From Pseudomonadota bacterium (lineage in GTDB: Bacteria > Desulfobacterota > Desulfovibrionia > Desulfovibrionales > Desulfomicrobiaceae), in NCBI GenBank assembly GCA_018902545.1, contig JAHIQM010000013.1, positions 1-64,000 of the forward strand: a DNA stretch of 64,000 nt, read 5' to 3'. Shown here in pieces: positions 19,149-26,858 of the stretch. Both the position numbers and the translations under genes were made by a program. Each line of letters starts with the position of its first letter. The stretch's first letter is position 1. Below the pieces are notes generated by a model. The model was not told the DNA's origin. It saw nothing but the letters and a program-made list of their open reading frames with translations, and ran no database searches.

Positions 19149-20678
19149 TTACCACCTCCAGCCCGGGTCGATGGGCAGGTCTTCCGGGGCGTCGAGCCTG
19201 AGGTCCAGGGAGATGACGGTCTCCGCGCCAGCGGCGATGGTGCTGTTCCAGGCCAGAATTTGGGGATCTTCTTCCTTCAGCGGTTCCGGCTTGGCCGTGA
19301 ACGTGAGGTTGATGCGCTCGTCGCGGGGCAGGGGGCGCGGTTCCTCGATGCGCACCTGCGCCGGGCGATCGGCGGCGTTGCGCACGGTCAGGGTCCACTG
19401 GCGTACAAAGGTTTGCTTTTGCCTGAAGATTCCTTTTTCACCCGTCTTTTTGTCATTCAGGGTCGTGGTGCAGGTCAAGAGCGGGTCCGTACCAAAGAAC
19501 AGGGTCGCCTCACGTCCGGAGAGGGAGAACTGGCGCTGGTCGACCATGGCTCCGTCGATGAAGAAGAAGGCCGTGCCGGGGGGCAGTTCCTTGGGATCGG
19601 TGAATTCGGCCCTGGCCTGGATGAAAGCCTTGGAGTCAAGGCTGGGCCTGATCAGGTGCGTGAAGCTGGCGGGCCATGCCCCACGCTCGATCTCGAATAT
19701 GCGGGTGTCACCGGCCGGAAGTGATTTCTGGCCCATGTCCCAGGCGGCGTATGTGGTGTGACGAACCTGCACCGGTTCGGGCGGGGCGGCGGCAAGCATC
19801 TCGTCGGCGGCTCCGGCGCGCATCTCCATCATGGCCGGTGCGGCCATGACTTTGCCGAAGATCTGCAGGGGGCCTATTTCCCAAGGAGGCAGGTTTGACG
19901 GTTCGGCCTGGGTCTCGGGCTGCATGGTGGCCAGAAGCAGCCTGACATCACTCCAGTCCTGCCCCGAACGTTGCCAGACCTTGGCCTGCCAGGAAAAGTC
20001 GATGTTGCTGCGGGCCGGGGCTGCCTCCAGACGGTAGAGCGGAGCCCAGCCGCAGTCGCGCAGGGTGTAGGCGTATGCCAGTTCCTTGGGCGCAGGTCCG
20101 GCAACGAGGATGCTCACCTCCCAGACTGTGCGTCCCTGGCCCACGGCGTCGGCGATCTCTTTTTCCACCCAGACGATTTTCGTGTTCAGCTCTTCGAGGC
20201 GGGTTTCCAGGGCCTGTGCGGCGGCGGTGTCTTCGCGCAGGGCCGTGCCCATCGCCTCGGCCAGTTCACGCATTGCGGCCACGGTCTTTTCGCCGGGCAG
20301 GGTCTGGGCCTTCCAGAAGGCCATGCGTCCGCGCACGCCTTCGAGCTCTGACAGGACCGCGCTGCGCTGCGCCTTCAGTTCCTCCAGGCGACGGTTGAGC
20401 GGCTCTATGGCGCTCTGGTTCTGTTCGCGGCGGGTATTCCAACTCAGGTCGGCGATGGTGGCTTTGTCCGCCAGTCGGCCGAAGCGCAGGCTGCCCGGAT
20501 CAGCCTGGCCGGGCAGGATCAGGATGCTGGTCGAGAGGCCCGCTTCTTCGCCAGGTGTCGGCGTCACTGCCGTAACTTCCTCGACTTGGGCCGAGTTCGG
20601 AAAAAGGGTCACCTGCACCGGCGCGGCCCAGGCCCCAACGGGGAGCACGAGCATCAGCATGGTCAAGATTCTGGTCAT
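19149..20678 (-). CDS. DUF4139 (MuiA-type) secreted protein
   Basis: A 509-residue protein with a cleavable signal (residues 1-19, ending WAA). It has the DUF4140 N-terminal part, a coiled-coil middle (about 90-175) and a DUF4139 beta-rich C-terminal half (about 200-509, ending with a WNSTIAAG stretch). Members are annotated as mucoidy-inhibitor homologues; the molecular function is unknown. AGGAGG precedes the ATG. A hairpin separates it from the upstream oxidoreductase gene, so it may have its own promoter. Confidence 0.8.
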   Translation of the reverse strand: MTRILTMLMLVLPVGAWAAPVQVTLFPNSAQVEEVTAVTPTPGEEAGLSTSILILPGQADPGSLRFGRLADKATIADLSWNTRREQNQSAIEPLNRRLEELKAQRSAVLSELEGVRGRMAFWKAQTLPGEKTVAAMRELAEAMGTALREDTAAAQALETRLEELNTKIVWVEKEIADAVGQGRTVWEVSILVAGPAPKELAYAYTLRDCGWAPLYRLEAAPARSNIDFSWQAKVWQRSGQDWSDVRLLLATMQPETQAEPSNLPPWEIGPLQIFGKVMAAPAMMEMRAGAADEMLAAAPPEPVQVRHTTYAAWDMGQKSLPAGDTRIFEIERGAWPASFTHLIRPSLDSKAFIQARAEFTDPKELPPGTAFFFIDGAMVDQRQFSLSGREATLFFGTDPLLTCTTTLNDKKTGEKGIFRQKQTFVRQWTLTVRNAADRPAQVRIEEPRPLPRDERINLTFTAKPEPLKEEDPQILAWNSTIAAGAETVISLDLRLDAPEDLPIDPGWRW

Positions 20679-20697
20679 AAGTCCTCCTGCTGACGAG

Positions 20698-20724
20698 AAC
20701 GGCCGACATGTGAGGTCGGCCGTT
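20698..20724 (-). terminator. Hairpin after the persulfide reductase gene
   Basis: AACGGCCGAC and GTCGGCCGTT form a perfect 10-base stem with a 7-base loop (20698-20724), directly after the minus-strand oxidoreductase stop. The T-run is TTTT on the plus side and short on the minus side, so termination strength for the minus-strand gene is uncertain. Confidence 0.65.
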
Positions 20725-20728
20725 TTGG

Positions 20729-22447
20729 TTAGTCGTCTTTGCCCGGATCGAATCCGGTCTGCTTGATGAAGCCCATGCCGCCCTGCAGGTTGACCGGGTC
20801 CGTGAACCCGGCTTGGCGCAAGGCGATCTGGGACTCGTAGGATCTGTTGCCCGCGTTACACAGGAGGACAATCTTCCTGTCCTTGGGGATCTCGCCCAGC
20901 CGCTGGCGGATCTGGCCCTGGGGGATGTTCTTCCAGTGATCGGGGTGCCTGGTGACGTAAGGCTCGGCGTTCCCCCACTCGCGAGTGTCGATGCAGAGCA
21001 GGTTTTCCTTGGCCCGGTTTTCCCAGAGGCGGGCGAACTGGTCCGGGGGAATGGGGCTGCACAGCCCGGTAAGGATGTTCTCGGCGGCGTTGGCCGCGGC
21101 GTTCAGCACATCCATGGCCGAGCCGTAGGGCGGCGCGTAGGCCAGTTCCATGTTGGCGACATCACGCAGGGTGGGGCGGTATTTGAGGATGGCGGCCATG
21201 GCGTCGATGCGGTCCTTGAGGGAGTCCCCGTTGTGGCAGGCGCCCTGCAATCCCAGGACTCGGCCGGAGGGGCGTTCGACCACGATTTCAAGGCTGACCA
21301 TGTCGTGTTTGGGGAAGAAGTGGGAGTGGTCGCTCATGATGACCTGGGTGCTGAAGGCGTCGAAGCCTTCGCGCAGGGCCACGGGCAGGGAGAGGCCCGT
21401 CCCGCCGAAGCCGTAGTCGAAGAGCTTGATGATAAAGGTGCCCAGGGCTCCGTCAAAGGTTTCACGTCCCCCTGCGACGTTGGTGCCGATGACACGGCCC
21501 TGGCGGTTGGCCATGGAGCCCAGGGGATAGTAGCCAAGCTTGCCCGTGACCAGGTTTTCGATGACCACGCAGTCGCCGCCAGCGTAGATGTCCGGGTCCG
21601 AGGTCTGCATGGTCTTGGAGACGATGATGCCGCCCCGGTCGGAGCAGAGCAGGCCGGCCTCGCGGGCCAGGGTGTCATTGGGGATCACGCCTACGGCCAG
21701 GATGACCAGGTCGGCGTTGATGGTGCGCTTGTTGGTCACCACGCGGGCGACCTTGCCGTCCTCACCCTCGATGGCCTGGACCATTTCCGACGTGTGGACC
21801 GTGACTTCGTGCTCCTCCAGGTGCTTGCGGGCGATGGCGGCCATGCTCGGGCTCAGGAACCCGGGCATGATCTGGTCCGCCACCTCGACCACAGTGGTCT
21901 CGATGCCCCACATGTCGGCGAATGATTCGGCCATTTCCAGGCCGATGAAGCCTCCGCCGACGATGACGGCCGAGCCGACGCTCCCCGCGGCGACCTGGTC
22001 TTTGATGCGGATGGCCTCGTCCAGGGTGGCCACGTTAAAGACGTTGCCCAGCTCGCGCCCTGGGATGGGCAGCCTGCGTGGGGTGCTCCCCGTTCCGAGA
22101 ATCAGCTTGTCGTAAGGCAGCGTGGACTGGGCGCCGTCCTTGGATTGGACCAGGACGGTTTTAGCCTTTCGGTCGATGGACTGGGCGCGGGTCTCGGTCA
22201 TTACCTTGAAATCTTTGCATGACTGGAAGAATTTCTCGTCACGGACCATGTGGAAGCTCGTTTCCTGCAGCTGTTTGTGGTCGCTGACATCGCCGGACAC
22301 GTAGTAGGGGATGCCGCATCCTCCGTAGGAAATGAGCTTGCTGGCATCGACCATGGTCACTTCGGCATCGGGGACAACTCTCTTCAGGCGGCATGCGGCC
22401 TTGGGGCCAAGCGCCACACCGCCGATGACTACGACTTTGAGGGACAT
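20729..22447 (-). CDS. CoA-disulfide / persulfide reductase with C-terminal rhodanese domain
   Basis: A 572-residue fusion. Residues 1-440 are an FAD- and NAD(P)H-dependent pyridine nucleotide-disulfide oxidoreductase of the CoA-disulfide reductase group, with VVVIGGVALGPKAA for FAD and a single active Cys44 in SYGGCGIPYY. Residues about 470-572 are a rhodanese domain with loop Cys in LLCNAGNRSYE (near 530). This domain order matches NADH-dependent persulfide reductases (Npsr-like), which release sulfide from CoA- or protein-bound sulfane sulfur. The ATG at 22447 follows AAGGAG. It lies downstream of the cytochrome/CCG complex genes and is likely part of the same sulfur metabolism. Confidence 0.9.
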   Translation of the reverse strand: MSLKVVVIGGVALGPKAACRLKRVVPDAEVTMVDASKLISYGGCGIPYYVSGDVSDHKQLQETSFHMVRDEKFFQSCKDFKVMTETRAQSIDRKAKTVLVQSKDGAQSTLPYDKLILGTGSTPRRLPIPGRELGNVFNVATLDEAIRIKDQVAAGSVGSAVIVGGGFIGLEMAESFADMWGIETTVVEVADQIMPGFLSPSMAAIARKHLEEHEVTVHTSEMVQAIEGEDGKVARVVTNKRTINADLVILAVGVIPNDTLAREAGLLCSDRGGIIVSKTMQTSDPDIYAGGDCVVIENLVTGKLGYYPLGSMANRQGRVIGTNVAGGRETFDGALGTFIIKLFDYGFGGTGLSLPVALREGFDAFSTQVIMSDHSHFFPKHDMVSLEIVVERPSGRVLGLQGACHNGDSLKDRIDAMAAILKYRPTLRDVANMELAYAPPYGSAMDVLNAAANAAENILTGLCSPIPPDQFARLWENRAKENLLCIDTREWGNAEPYVTRHPDHWKNIPQGQIRQRLGEIPKDRKIVLLCNAGNRSYESQIALRQAGFTDPVNLQGGMGFIKQTGFDPGKDD

Positions 22448-22551
22448 AAGGAACTCCTTGGAAAATTGATGTATTACAGATGACAAGACTGCAGCGTTCT
22501 CGCCGCATCAGTCTGCGCCGGAAAACAGGGCATGGCGCAAGGCCTGGAAAA

Positions 22552-22595
22552 GGACCGGGGTCATCCGTACCCATGGCTGCGGAAAGGCCCGGTCC
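22552..22595 (-). terminator. Possible terminator of the CCG-complex operon
   Basis: GGACCGGG (22552-22559) and CCCGGTCC (22588-22595) form a perfect 8-base stem with a long (28-base) loop. On the minus strand it is followed by TTTTCC. It lies 60 bases after the stop of the CCG-domain gene and before the start of the reductase gene. Confidence 0.45.
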
Positions 22596-22654
22596 GCTTT
22601 GGGCGGGATGTCGGGAAAATCACGGTGCGGCCCCTGTGTGACGTCATTGCGGCC

Positions 22655-23896
22655 TCATGCCTCGTCCAGATCGATGGCTTCGGCCAGGTAAGCGCTGAAA
22701 AGCTCGATTTTAGCATCCACCTCGTAGGCCTTGCACGTTTCCTGGATGCCGTCCTCGCAGTTGTGGCAGGCCACCACCACCAGGGATGCGCCCGTTGCCC
22801 TGATACATTCGGCCTTGGCCTTCATGGCCGCGATCTTGCGTTTCTTGTATTCCGGCATAAGCCCCTGTCCGCCACCGTTACCGCAGCAGTACGTGGCGTT
22901 GCCGGCCGGGTGCATTTCACGGAAATCCGTGGCCACGGCGGCCATGAGCTGCCTGGACTGTCTATACATGCCGGCGTTGCGGATGAAGTTGCAGGAGTCC
23001 TGGAAGGTTACCGGCACGGTGTGAAATCCCTTTTTCAGCTTCAGCCTGCCCGTAGCTAGGCCGTCCGCCCAGACCTTGATGGGCGGAGTGGCCTCGAAAC
23101 CAAGCGTCCTTTTCAACCAGAGTGGCGCCTCGAACCCGAGAGCCTTCATGGAGTGGCCTCATTCGGCGGTGATCACCGCCCTGACCTTGAGGGCTTCCGC
23201 CGCGGCGATGACATTGCCAGCCAGTCGGGACGCTGCCGGGACGTCGCCGGCGAAGAGCCCGAGGTTGGTGGAGTCCCAGGCCCGGGTCGACAGGGTGAAA
23301 TCGACTCCAGCAGCGTTGTACAGCTTCAGGTAGTTGTACAGGTTCTGAGGGTAGAATTTGATGTCGCGTGGATGAAAGGTCAGCAGGTACTCGGCCCCTT
23401 CCCGGTCCATGGGAGCCTCTGCATCAGGCATTTCCTGCTGCAACTCCTCAAGCTGCCACTCCACGGTGTCTACGAAATTTTCTTCCGTCACGGCAAGGTT
23501 GTTGCCGAACTCCAATGCGTTTTGCAGGCCGCTGGCCAGTCCGCTCGGAGTCATGCCCATGGCGGCGGCCACTCCCCGGGCCGCGTGGACCAGGGCGGCG
23601 ATGCCGATGCCGTGAGGACAGTACATGGTGCAGCGCTGGCACATGGTGCAGGTCCCGTAGCAGACGTCGCGCAGTGTCTCCAGCATCTCCATGGTCACCT
23701 TGCCGCGCCTGCGGTACAGGTCAAGAAGCGGCTTGATCCTGTAGGACGGCACGTGCTCCGGTCTGGGATCGGAGGCATAGTAATGGCAGCCCTCAGCGCA
23801 CATGCCGCACCGGGAGCAGATGGACAGCCACATTTCAAGCCGGGCTCCGGCCTTTTCCTTCATGGTCCTGTCGAGAATGTCCGCATCAAAATTCAT
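22655..23896 (-). CDS. CCG-domain Fe-S oxidoreductase (DsrK/TmcB/HdrD-like), predicted selenoprotein
   Basis: Read as one 413-residue protein with an in-frame TGA (23159-23161) decoded as selenocysteine at residue 246. The N-terminal half has two ferredoxin sites, CSRCGMCAEGC and CTMCQRCTMYC. The C-terminal half is a CCG domain with CCGNGGG and CHNC. The sequence around the TGA reads VITAE-U-GHSMKALGF; relatives have Cys here (ECGHA type), a ligand of the catalytic non-cubane cluster. A SECIS-like hairpin follows at the right distance. The first CCG domain is otherwise degenerate. It forms a complex with the upstream cytochrome b-like and tetraheme subunits, probably exchanging electrons with a cytosolic disulfide. 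The alternative is a nonsense mutation giving two fragments, but both halves stay in frame and conserved. Confidence 0.82.
23127..23161 (-). promoter_or_regulatory. UGA codon with bacterial SECIS-like hairpin
   Basis: After the UGA (23161-23159), 15 bases lead to GCUCUC (23143-23138), a 6-base loop GGGUUC (23137-23132) and GAGGC (23131-23127). The stem pairs with a single bulged U, and the apical loop starts 21 bases after the UGA and begins with GG. A bulged U and a GG(U) loop 16-37 bases after the UGA are the known requirements for SelB recognition in bacteria. Confidence 0.75.
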
Positions 23897-23922
23897 GTTT
23901 TATCCGCCAATTGGATATGCGA

Positions 23923-24579
23923 TTACCAGGGGCCCACTTCGCGCTTGCCGAAATCGCTTCCGGTGGCTGCGCGGGAAACGAAGAAGAGGGCCATGTGGGT
24001 GAGTTTGGTGAACGGGGCCACGATGAGCACCGCGTGAGCGCTGAGAACGTGCAGGGTCAGCATCAGCAGGGATTCGCCCCATTGCTGGTGGGCCGCAAAT
24101 CCCGTGAGCAGCGGCAGGGCGACGAGGCCCAGGACCGCCAGGTCCTTGCCTTCGGTCAGGCCTTTGAGCGACGGATGCAGCAGTCGTTTTCCAGCCAGGA
24201 AGGCCAGGCTGGCCAGGGCCAGAACGGTCAGTCCGTCGGCCCATGCGTCGGGGATGGTCGGCCATGAGAGTCCGAAACGTTGCTCCACCATGACCACGTG
24301 CGCCGAAAAGAAGAGTCCGACGACGAGCAGCGGGATGTGCAGCCCGAAGCCGGCCAGGGTGGACCAGGGACTGCTGCGGGCGGTACGGTTCAGGGGCAGG
24401 AGAAAGTGCACGATGGAGGCCAGAGCCCAACCGGGCCGGAAATCCGCCGGCAGGCCCTGGCGCGCTTTGGACATGAGAACCCGGTAGCGCACCAGCCTGT
24501 AGGCGAGGCCGCAGAGGAAAAATGCGCTGGAAAACCAGAGCATGGGGCCGGTGGCGAAGTCGTAGACGGCGCGGATCAT
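23923..24579 (-). CDS. Cytochrome b-like (NarI/DsrM/TmcC-type) membrane subunit
   Basis: A 218-residue membrane protein with about five to six helices and several His in or near helices (VHFLLPLNR, LHIPLLVVG, SAHVVMV, LHVLSAHAV, LTHMALF) that could bind b-type hemes and menaquinone. It links the periplasmic cytochrome to the cytosolic CCG subunit. The ATG at 24579 overlaps the cytochrome stop (ATGA); an upstream start is possible but would add a basic stretch. The gene order here is cytochrome - membrane - CCG, unlike the tmcABCD order I know, and no tmcD-like gene is seen. Confidence 0.82.
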   Translation of the reverse strand: MIRAVYDFATGPMLWFSSAFFLCGLAYRLVRYRVLMSKARQGLPADFRPGWALASIVHFLLPLNRTARSSPWSTLAGFGLHIPLLVVGLFFSAHVVMVEQRFGLSWPTIPDAWADGLTVLALASLAFLAGKRLLHPSLKGLTEGKDLAVLGLVALPLLTGFAAHQQWGESLLMLTLHVLSAHAVLIVAPFTKLTHMALFFVSRAATGSDFGKREVGPW

Positions 24580-24983
24580 CGGGGTTGCCGTTCTTGTCCG
24601 CGGACGTGGCATTCCCCGCAGGTCACCGGGGCCTTCGGACTTTGCTCATGACACCCGACGCACTGGCCGTGCCAGGCTTGACGCAGGCCGAGCCTGCCCC
24701 GGTCCCCAGCTTCGTGGCAGGCCGAACAGCGAGTCTGCATGTCGTGTTCCCAGATGTTCTGGCCGTTTTCGTAGCTGTGGTGGCAAAGGGTGCAATCCAG
24801 GTCTTCGGCGTGCCGGTCGTGGTCGAAGGGAACTCCTGGTCTCTGGGGCGCCTGGAAGGCCGGATCGAGCAGAAGTACAGGCTGCGCGACGCAATCCGCT
24901 GTCGGCACGACGACCGCGAGGGCGAGCGCGAGGAAACCAAGGCGGAAAAATCGCGCCAAATACGTGCTGGTCTTGGTTTTCAT
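24576..24983 (-). CDS. Periplasmic tetraheme cytochrome c (class III / TmcA-like)
   Basis: A 135-residue precursor with signal peptide (about 1-32). Four CxxCH sites: CTLCHH, CSACH, CVGCH and CGECH, with HDRHAEDLDC supplying extra His ligands typical of cytochrome c3. It probably carries electrons from periplasmic hydrogenases or formate dehydrogenases into the membrane complex encoded by the next two genes. The ATG at 24983 is preferred to a TTG two codons upstream. Divergent from an Rrf2 regulator gene across 229 bases. Confidence 0.88.
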   Translation of the reverse strand: MKTKTSTYLARFFRLGFLALALAVVVPTADCVAQPVLLLDPAFQAPQRPGVPFDHDRHAEDLDCTLCHHSYENGQNIWEHDMQTRCSACHEAGDRGRLGLRQAWHGQCVGCHEQSPKAPVTCGECHVRGQERQPR

Positions 24984-25212
24984 GTGCAAGAAGGTATGGT
25001 TGCGACGCTTTGAGCGGCAAAAACAGGGTAAGGGTTCATGCTCTGCGGTTCCAGATTTTCAGCGAAAAGAATTGCCGTTTATTAGCCCGTATGTTTTTAA
25101 TAGGCAAGCGAATGGGGGGAGATGCACGAGTTGCGGGACCGTGTTTGACGTAATGCGATCCTTGTCATAGCTTCAATCCAGTAATCCATAACCTCCGCAA
25201 AGGTATTTTTTC

Positions 25213-25671
25213 ATGAAAATTTCCGCCCGTTCCCGCTACGCCACCCGTATCCTCATCGATCTGGCCATGAACGACGACGACGCGCCGGTTCGAACCACCT
25301 TCATTTCGGAGAGGACGGGGATCACAGTTCAGTTCATCGAGCAGATCCTCAAACCGTTGCGGCAGGCCGAACTGGTCGTCAGCAAGCGCGGAGCTACCGG
25401 CGGGTATCACCTGAACAAACCGGCAAGCGAAGTATCCCTCGGCGAGATTGTGCGCACCATGGAAGGCTCTCTTTCCTTGACGGATTGCTGTGATGATGCC
25501 GAATTGTGCTCGCGTACCGACATCTGCCTCACGCGCGACGCCTGGAAGCGGATCAGCACGGTGCTGGCCAACGCTCTCGACTCGATCAAACTGTCCGATA
25601 TCATTGACGGTCTCCCCCCGCAATGCGAGAGCCTCAAGGGTGACCTGGACGATATCAGGACGGTGTGCTGA
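25213..25671 (+). CDS. Rrf2-family transcriptional regulator, first copy
   Basis: A 152-residue winged-helix regulator. The DNA-binding part begins MKISARSRYATRILIDLA with GATGGYHLNKP in the wing. Cysteines in CCDDAELCSRTDIC lie where IscR/NsrR/RsrR proteins hold an Fe-S cluster, so redox, NO or sulfur sensing is likely. It is divergent from the cytochrome/CCG complex genes, which may be its targets. A possible promoter TTGACG-N17-TAGCTT lies at 25145-25173. Confidence 0.9.
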   Translation: MKISARSRYATRILIDLAMNDDDAPVRTTFISERTGITVQFIEQILKPLRQAELVVSKRGATGGYHLNKPASEVSLGEIVRTMEGSLSLTDCCDDAELCSRTDICLTRDAWKRISTVLANALDSIKLSDIIDGLPPQCESLKGDLDDIRTVC

Positions 25672-26101
25672 TTCTCCGCGCACCCTTTCGCCCGCGCTGA
25701 CCGGGTTCGCCGTAAAACCTGCCCGTTTCCTGCAGCTCCATCACCCTGCAGCCCGTTTTCGCCTTCAATCTCCCGCCTCACAGACTTTTCGTCCCTCCAC
25801 TCCTGTCTTGACAGGAAGAGTGGCCTGCGACTAATTCGGACTTGTTTTATCTAAATTGAAGATGTCCGAAATGGAATTGCCAGCTTTCGCGGCGGAGTCC
25901 TTCAACGCCTGGCGATGACCTCTTCGACGCTCTGATTTTCAAGCGTCGTCGGTGGTTCAGCCGTTGCCGGGACTTGTCTGCGGGAACGCCTGAGTATTGC
26001 CAAAAGCCAAGAGGCAAGACCGCTGACGGGCGATACGAATCCATTGCGGCATCTTCAGACAGTCATGGGAAACATCTCAAATCTGATCAGCGGAGTATCC
26101 G
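25672..26101. other. 430-base gap between two Rrf2 genes
   Basis: No gene is supported. The gap holds a promoter with palindromic operator (25808-25857) and, in the 240-base leader that would follow, a small hairpin CGACGCT/AGCGTCG (about 25926-25949). The long leader could carry a regulatory RNA structure. No terminator for the first Rrf2 gene was found. Confidence 0.5.
25808..25857 (+). promoter_or_regulatory. Sigma70 promoter with overlapping Rrf2-type palindrome, copy 1
   Basis: Perfect -35 TTGACA (25808-25813), 17-base spacer and CTAATT -10 (25831-25836). The imperfect palindrome AATTnnGAC-N7-ATCnnAATT (25833-25857) overlaps the -10, as expected for repression. The same arrangement recurs upstream of the SQR gene (26636-26685). 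It lies 240 bases before the second Rrf2 gene. Confidence 0.75.
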
Positions 26102-26548
26102 ATGCGCATTTCGACTACGACTCATTACGCCTCCCGACTGTTGCTGGATCTGGCCCTGCATGCTGATTCGGCGCCCGTGCCCGCCTCCAAGCTGGCGGAG
26201 CACACCGGCATCCCCGTCAAATTCGTCGAGAAGATCGTCAGGCCGCTTAAAGCGGCGGGTTTCGTCAGAAGCGTCCGCGGGGCCATGGGAGGCCACGCCC
26301 TGAACTGCCAGCCCAACGACATCACCCTGGGCAGCGTGGTGCGCCTCATGGATGGCGGCATCCGCCTGTCGCAGTGCAGCGGCAGCGACGCCAACTGCAA
26401 TGCCTGCCACGAATGCAAGACCCGCGAGGTCTGGCGCGGAGTGACCGAAAAACTGGAACGCGAACTCGATTCCATCACCCTGGCGGACATGCTCGGCAGT
26501 CGAAAGCCCGGCTGCTGGCACATGGCCATGACCGGTACTGAAGGGTAG
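26102..26548 (+). CDS. Rrf2-family transcriptional regulator, second copy
   Basis: A 148-residue paralogue of the gene at 25213 (MRISTTTHYASRLLLDLALH start, SVRGAMGGHALN wing). The sensor loop is richer in Cys: LSQCSG, NCNACHEC, and a further Cys near the end (KPGCWH), again suggesting an Fe-S cluster or thiol switch. It is preceded by the operator-bearing promoter at 25808, so it is probably autoregulated, and it likely controls the SQR operon through the same operator (inference). Confidence 0.9.
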   Translation: MRISTTTHYASRLLLDLALHADSAPVPASKLAEHTGIPVKFVEKIVRPLKAAGFVRSVRGAMGGHALNCQPNDITLGSVVRLMDGGIRLSQCSGSDANCNACHECKTREVWRGVTEKLERELDSITLADMLGSRKPGCWHMAMTGTEG

Positions 26549-26858
26549 AAAACACCCTTTCGAGTAGGGAAATTGAACATGATTTCCTTTTGTTACGGTG
26601 AGATGAAGTTTTTGTGAAAAAGTCCACAAAATGCCTTGACAGGAACAATGGACTGCCTCTAATTCGGACTGGCTTTGTCTAAATTGATCTAATCAAGTAT
26701 AGACTAGTCTGGATTACATGTTGTTGCCGTGCCGGTACTTCCGGCCGCGAAAGTGACTTTTTCACGCCAAGAACTCGGGAGTCTCGGTCCCCCGCGAAGC
26801 TTGAGAACCAGGAATCCGATTTGTTTTATTATATTATTCATTCAAGGAGAGCCTCATT
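26549..26858. other. 310-base promoter/leader region of the SQR operon
   Basis: No gene is supported. Contains the second promoter/operator copy (26636-26685), a perfect 10-base palindrome AGACTAGTCT (26701-26710) and a leader ending in a strong ribosome site CAAGGAGAG before the SQR start. Confidence 0.6.
26636..26685 (+). promoter_or_regulatory. Sigma70 promoter with overlapping Rrf2-type palindrome, copy 2
   Basis: TTGACA (26636-26641), 17-base spacer, CTAATT (26659-26664). The palindrome AATTnnGAC-N7-GTCnnAATT (26661-26685) overlaps the -10, and its half-site core is perfect apart from the two central nn positions. Most bases are identical to copy 1, including GGAA after the -35 and CTAATTCGGACT. 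Confidence 0.8.

Noticed and set aside
22655-23149. Separate small CCG-domain gene starting at the ATG at 23149
   Set aside because: It lacks its own ribosome site, begins four codons after an in-frame TGA of the upstream frame, and is the natural continuation of that protein; read as one selenoprotein instead.
25847-26044. 65-residue minus-strand frame between the Rrf2 genes
   Set aside because: Overlaps the promoter/operator region, no ribosome site, Arg/Ser-rich composition typical of spurious frames.
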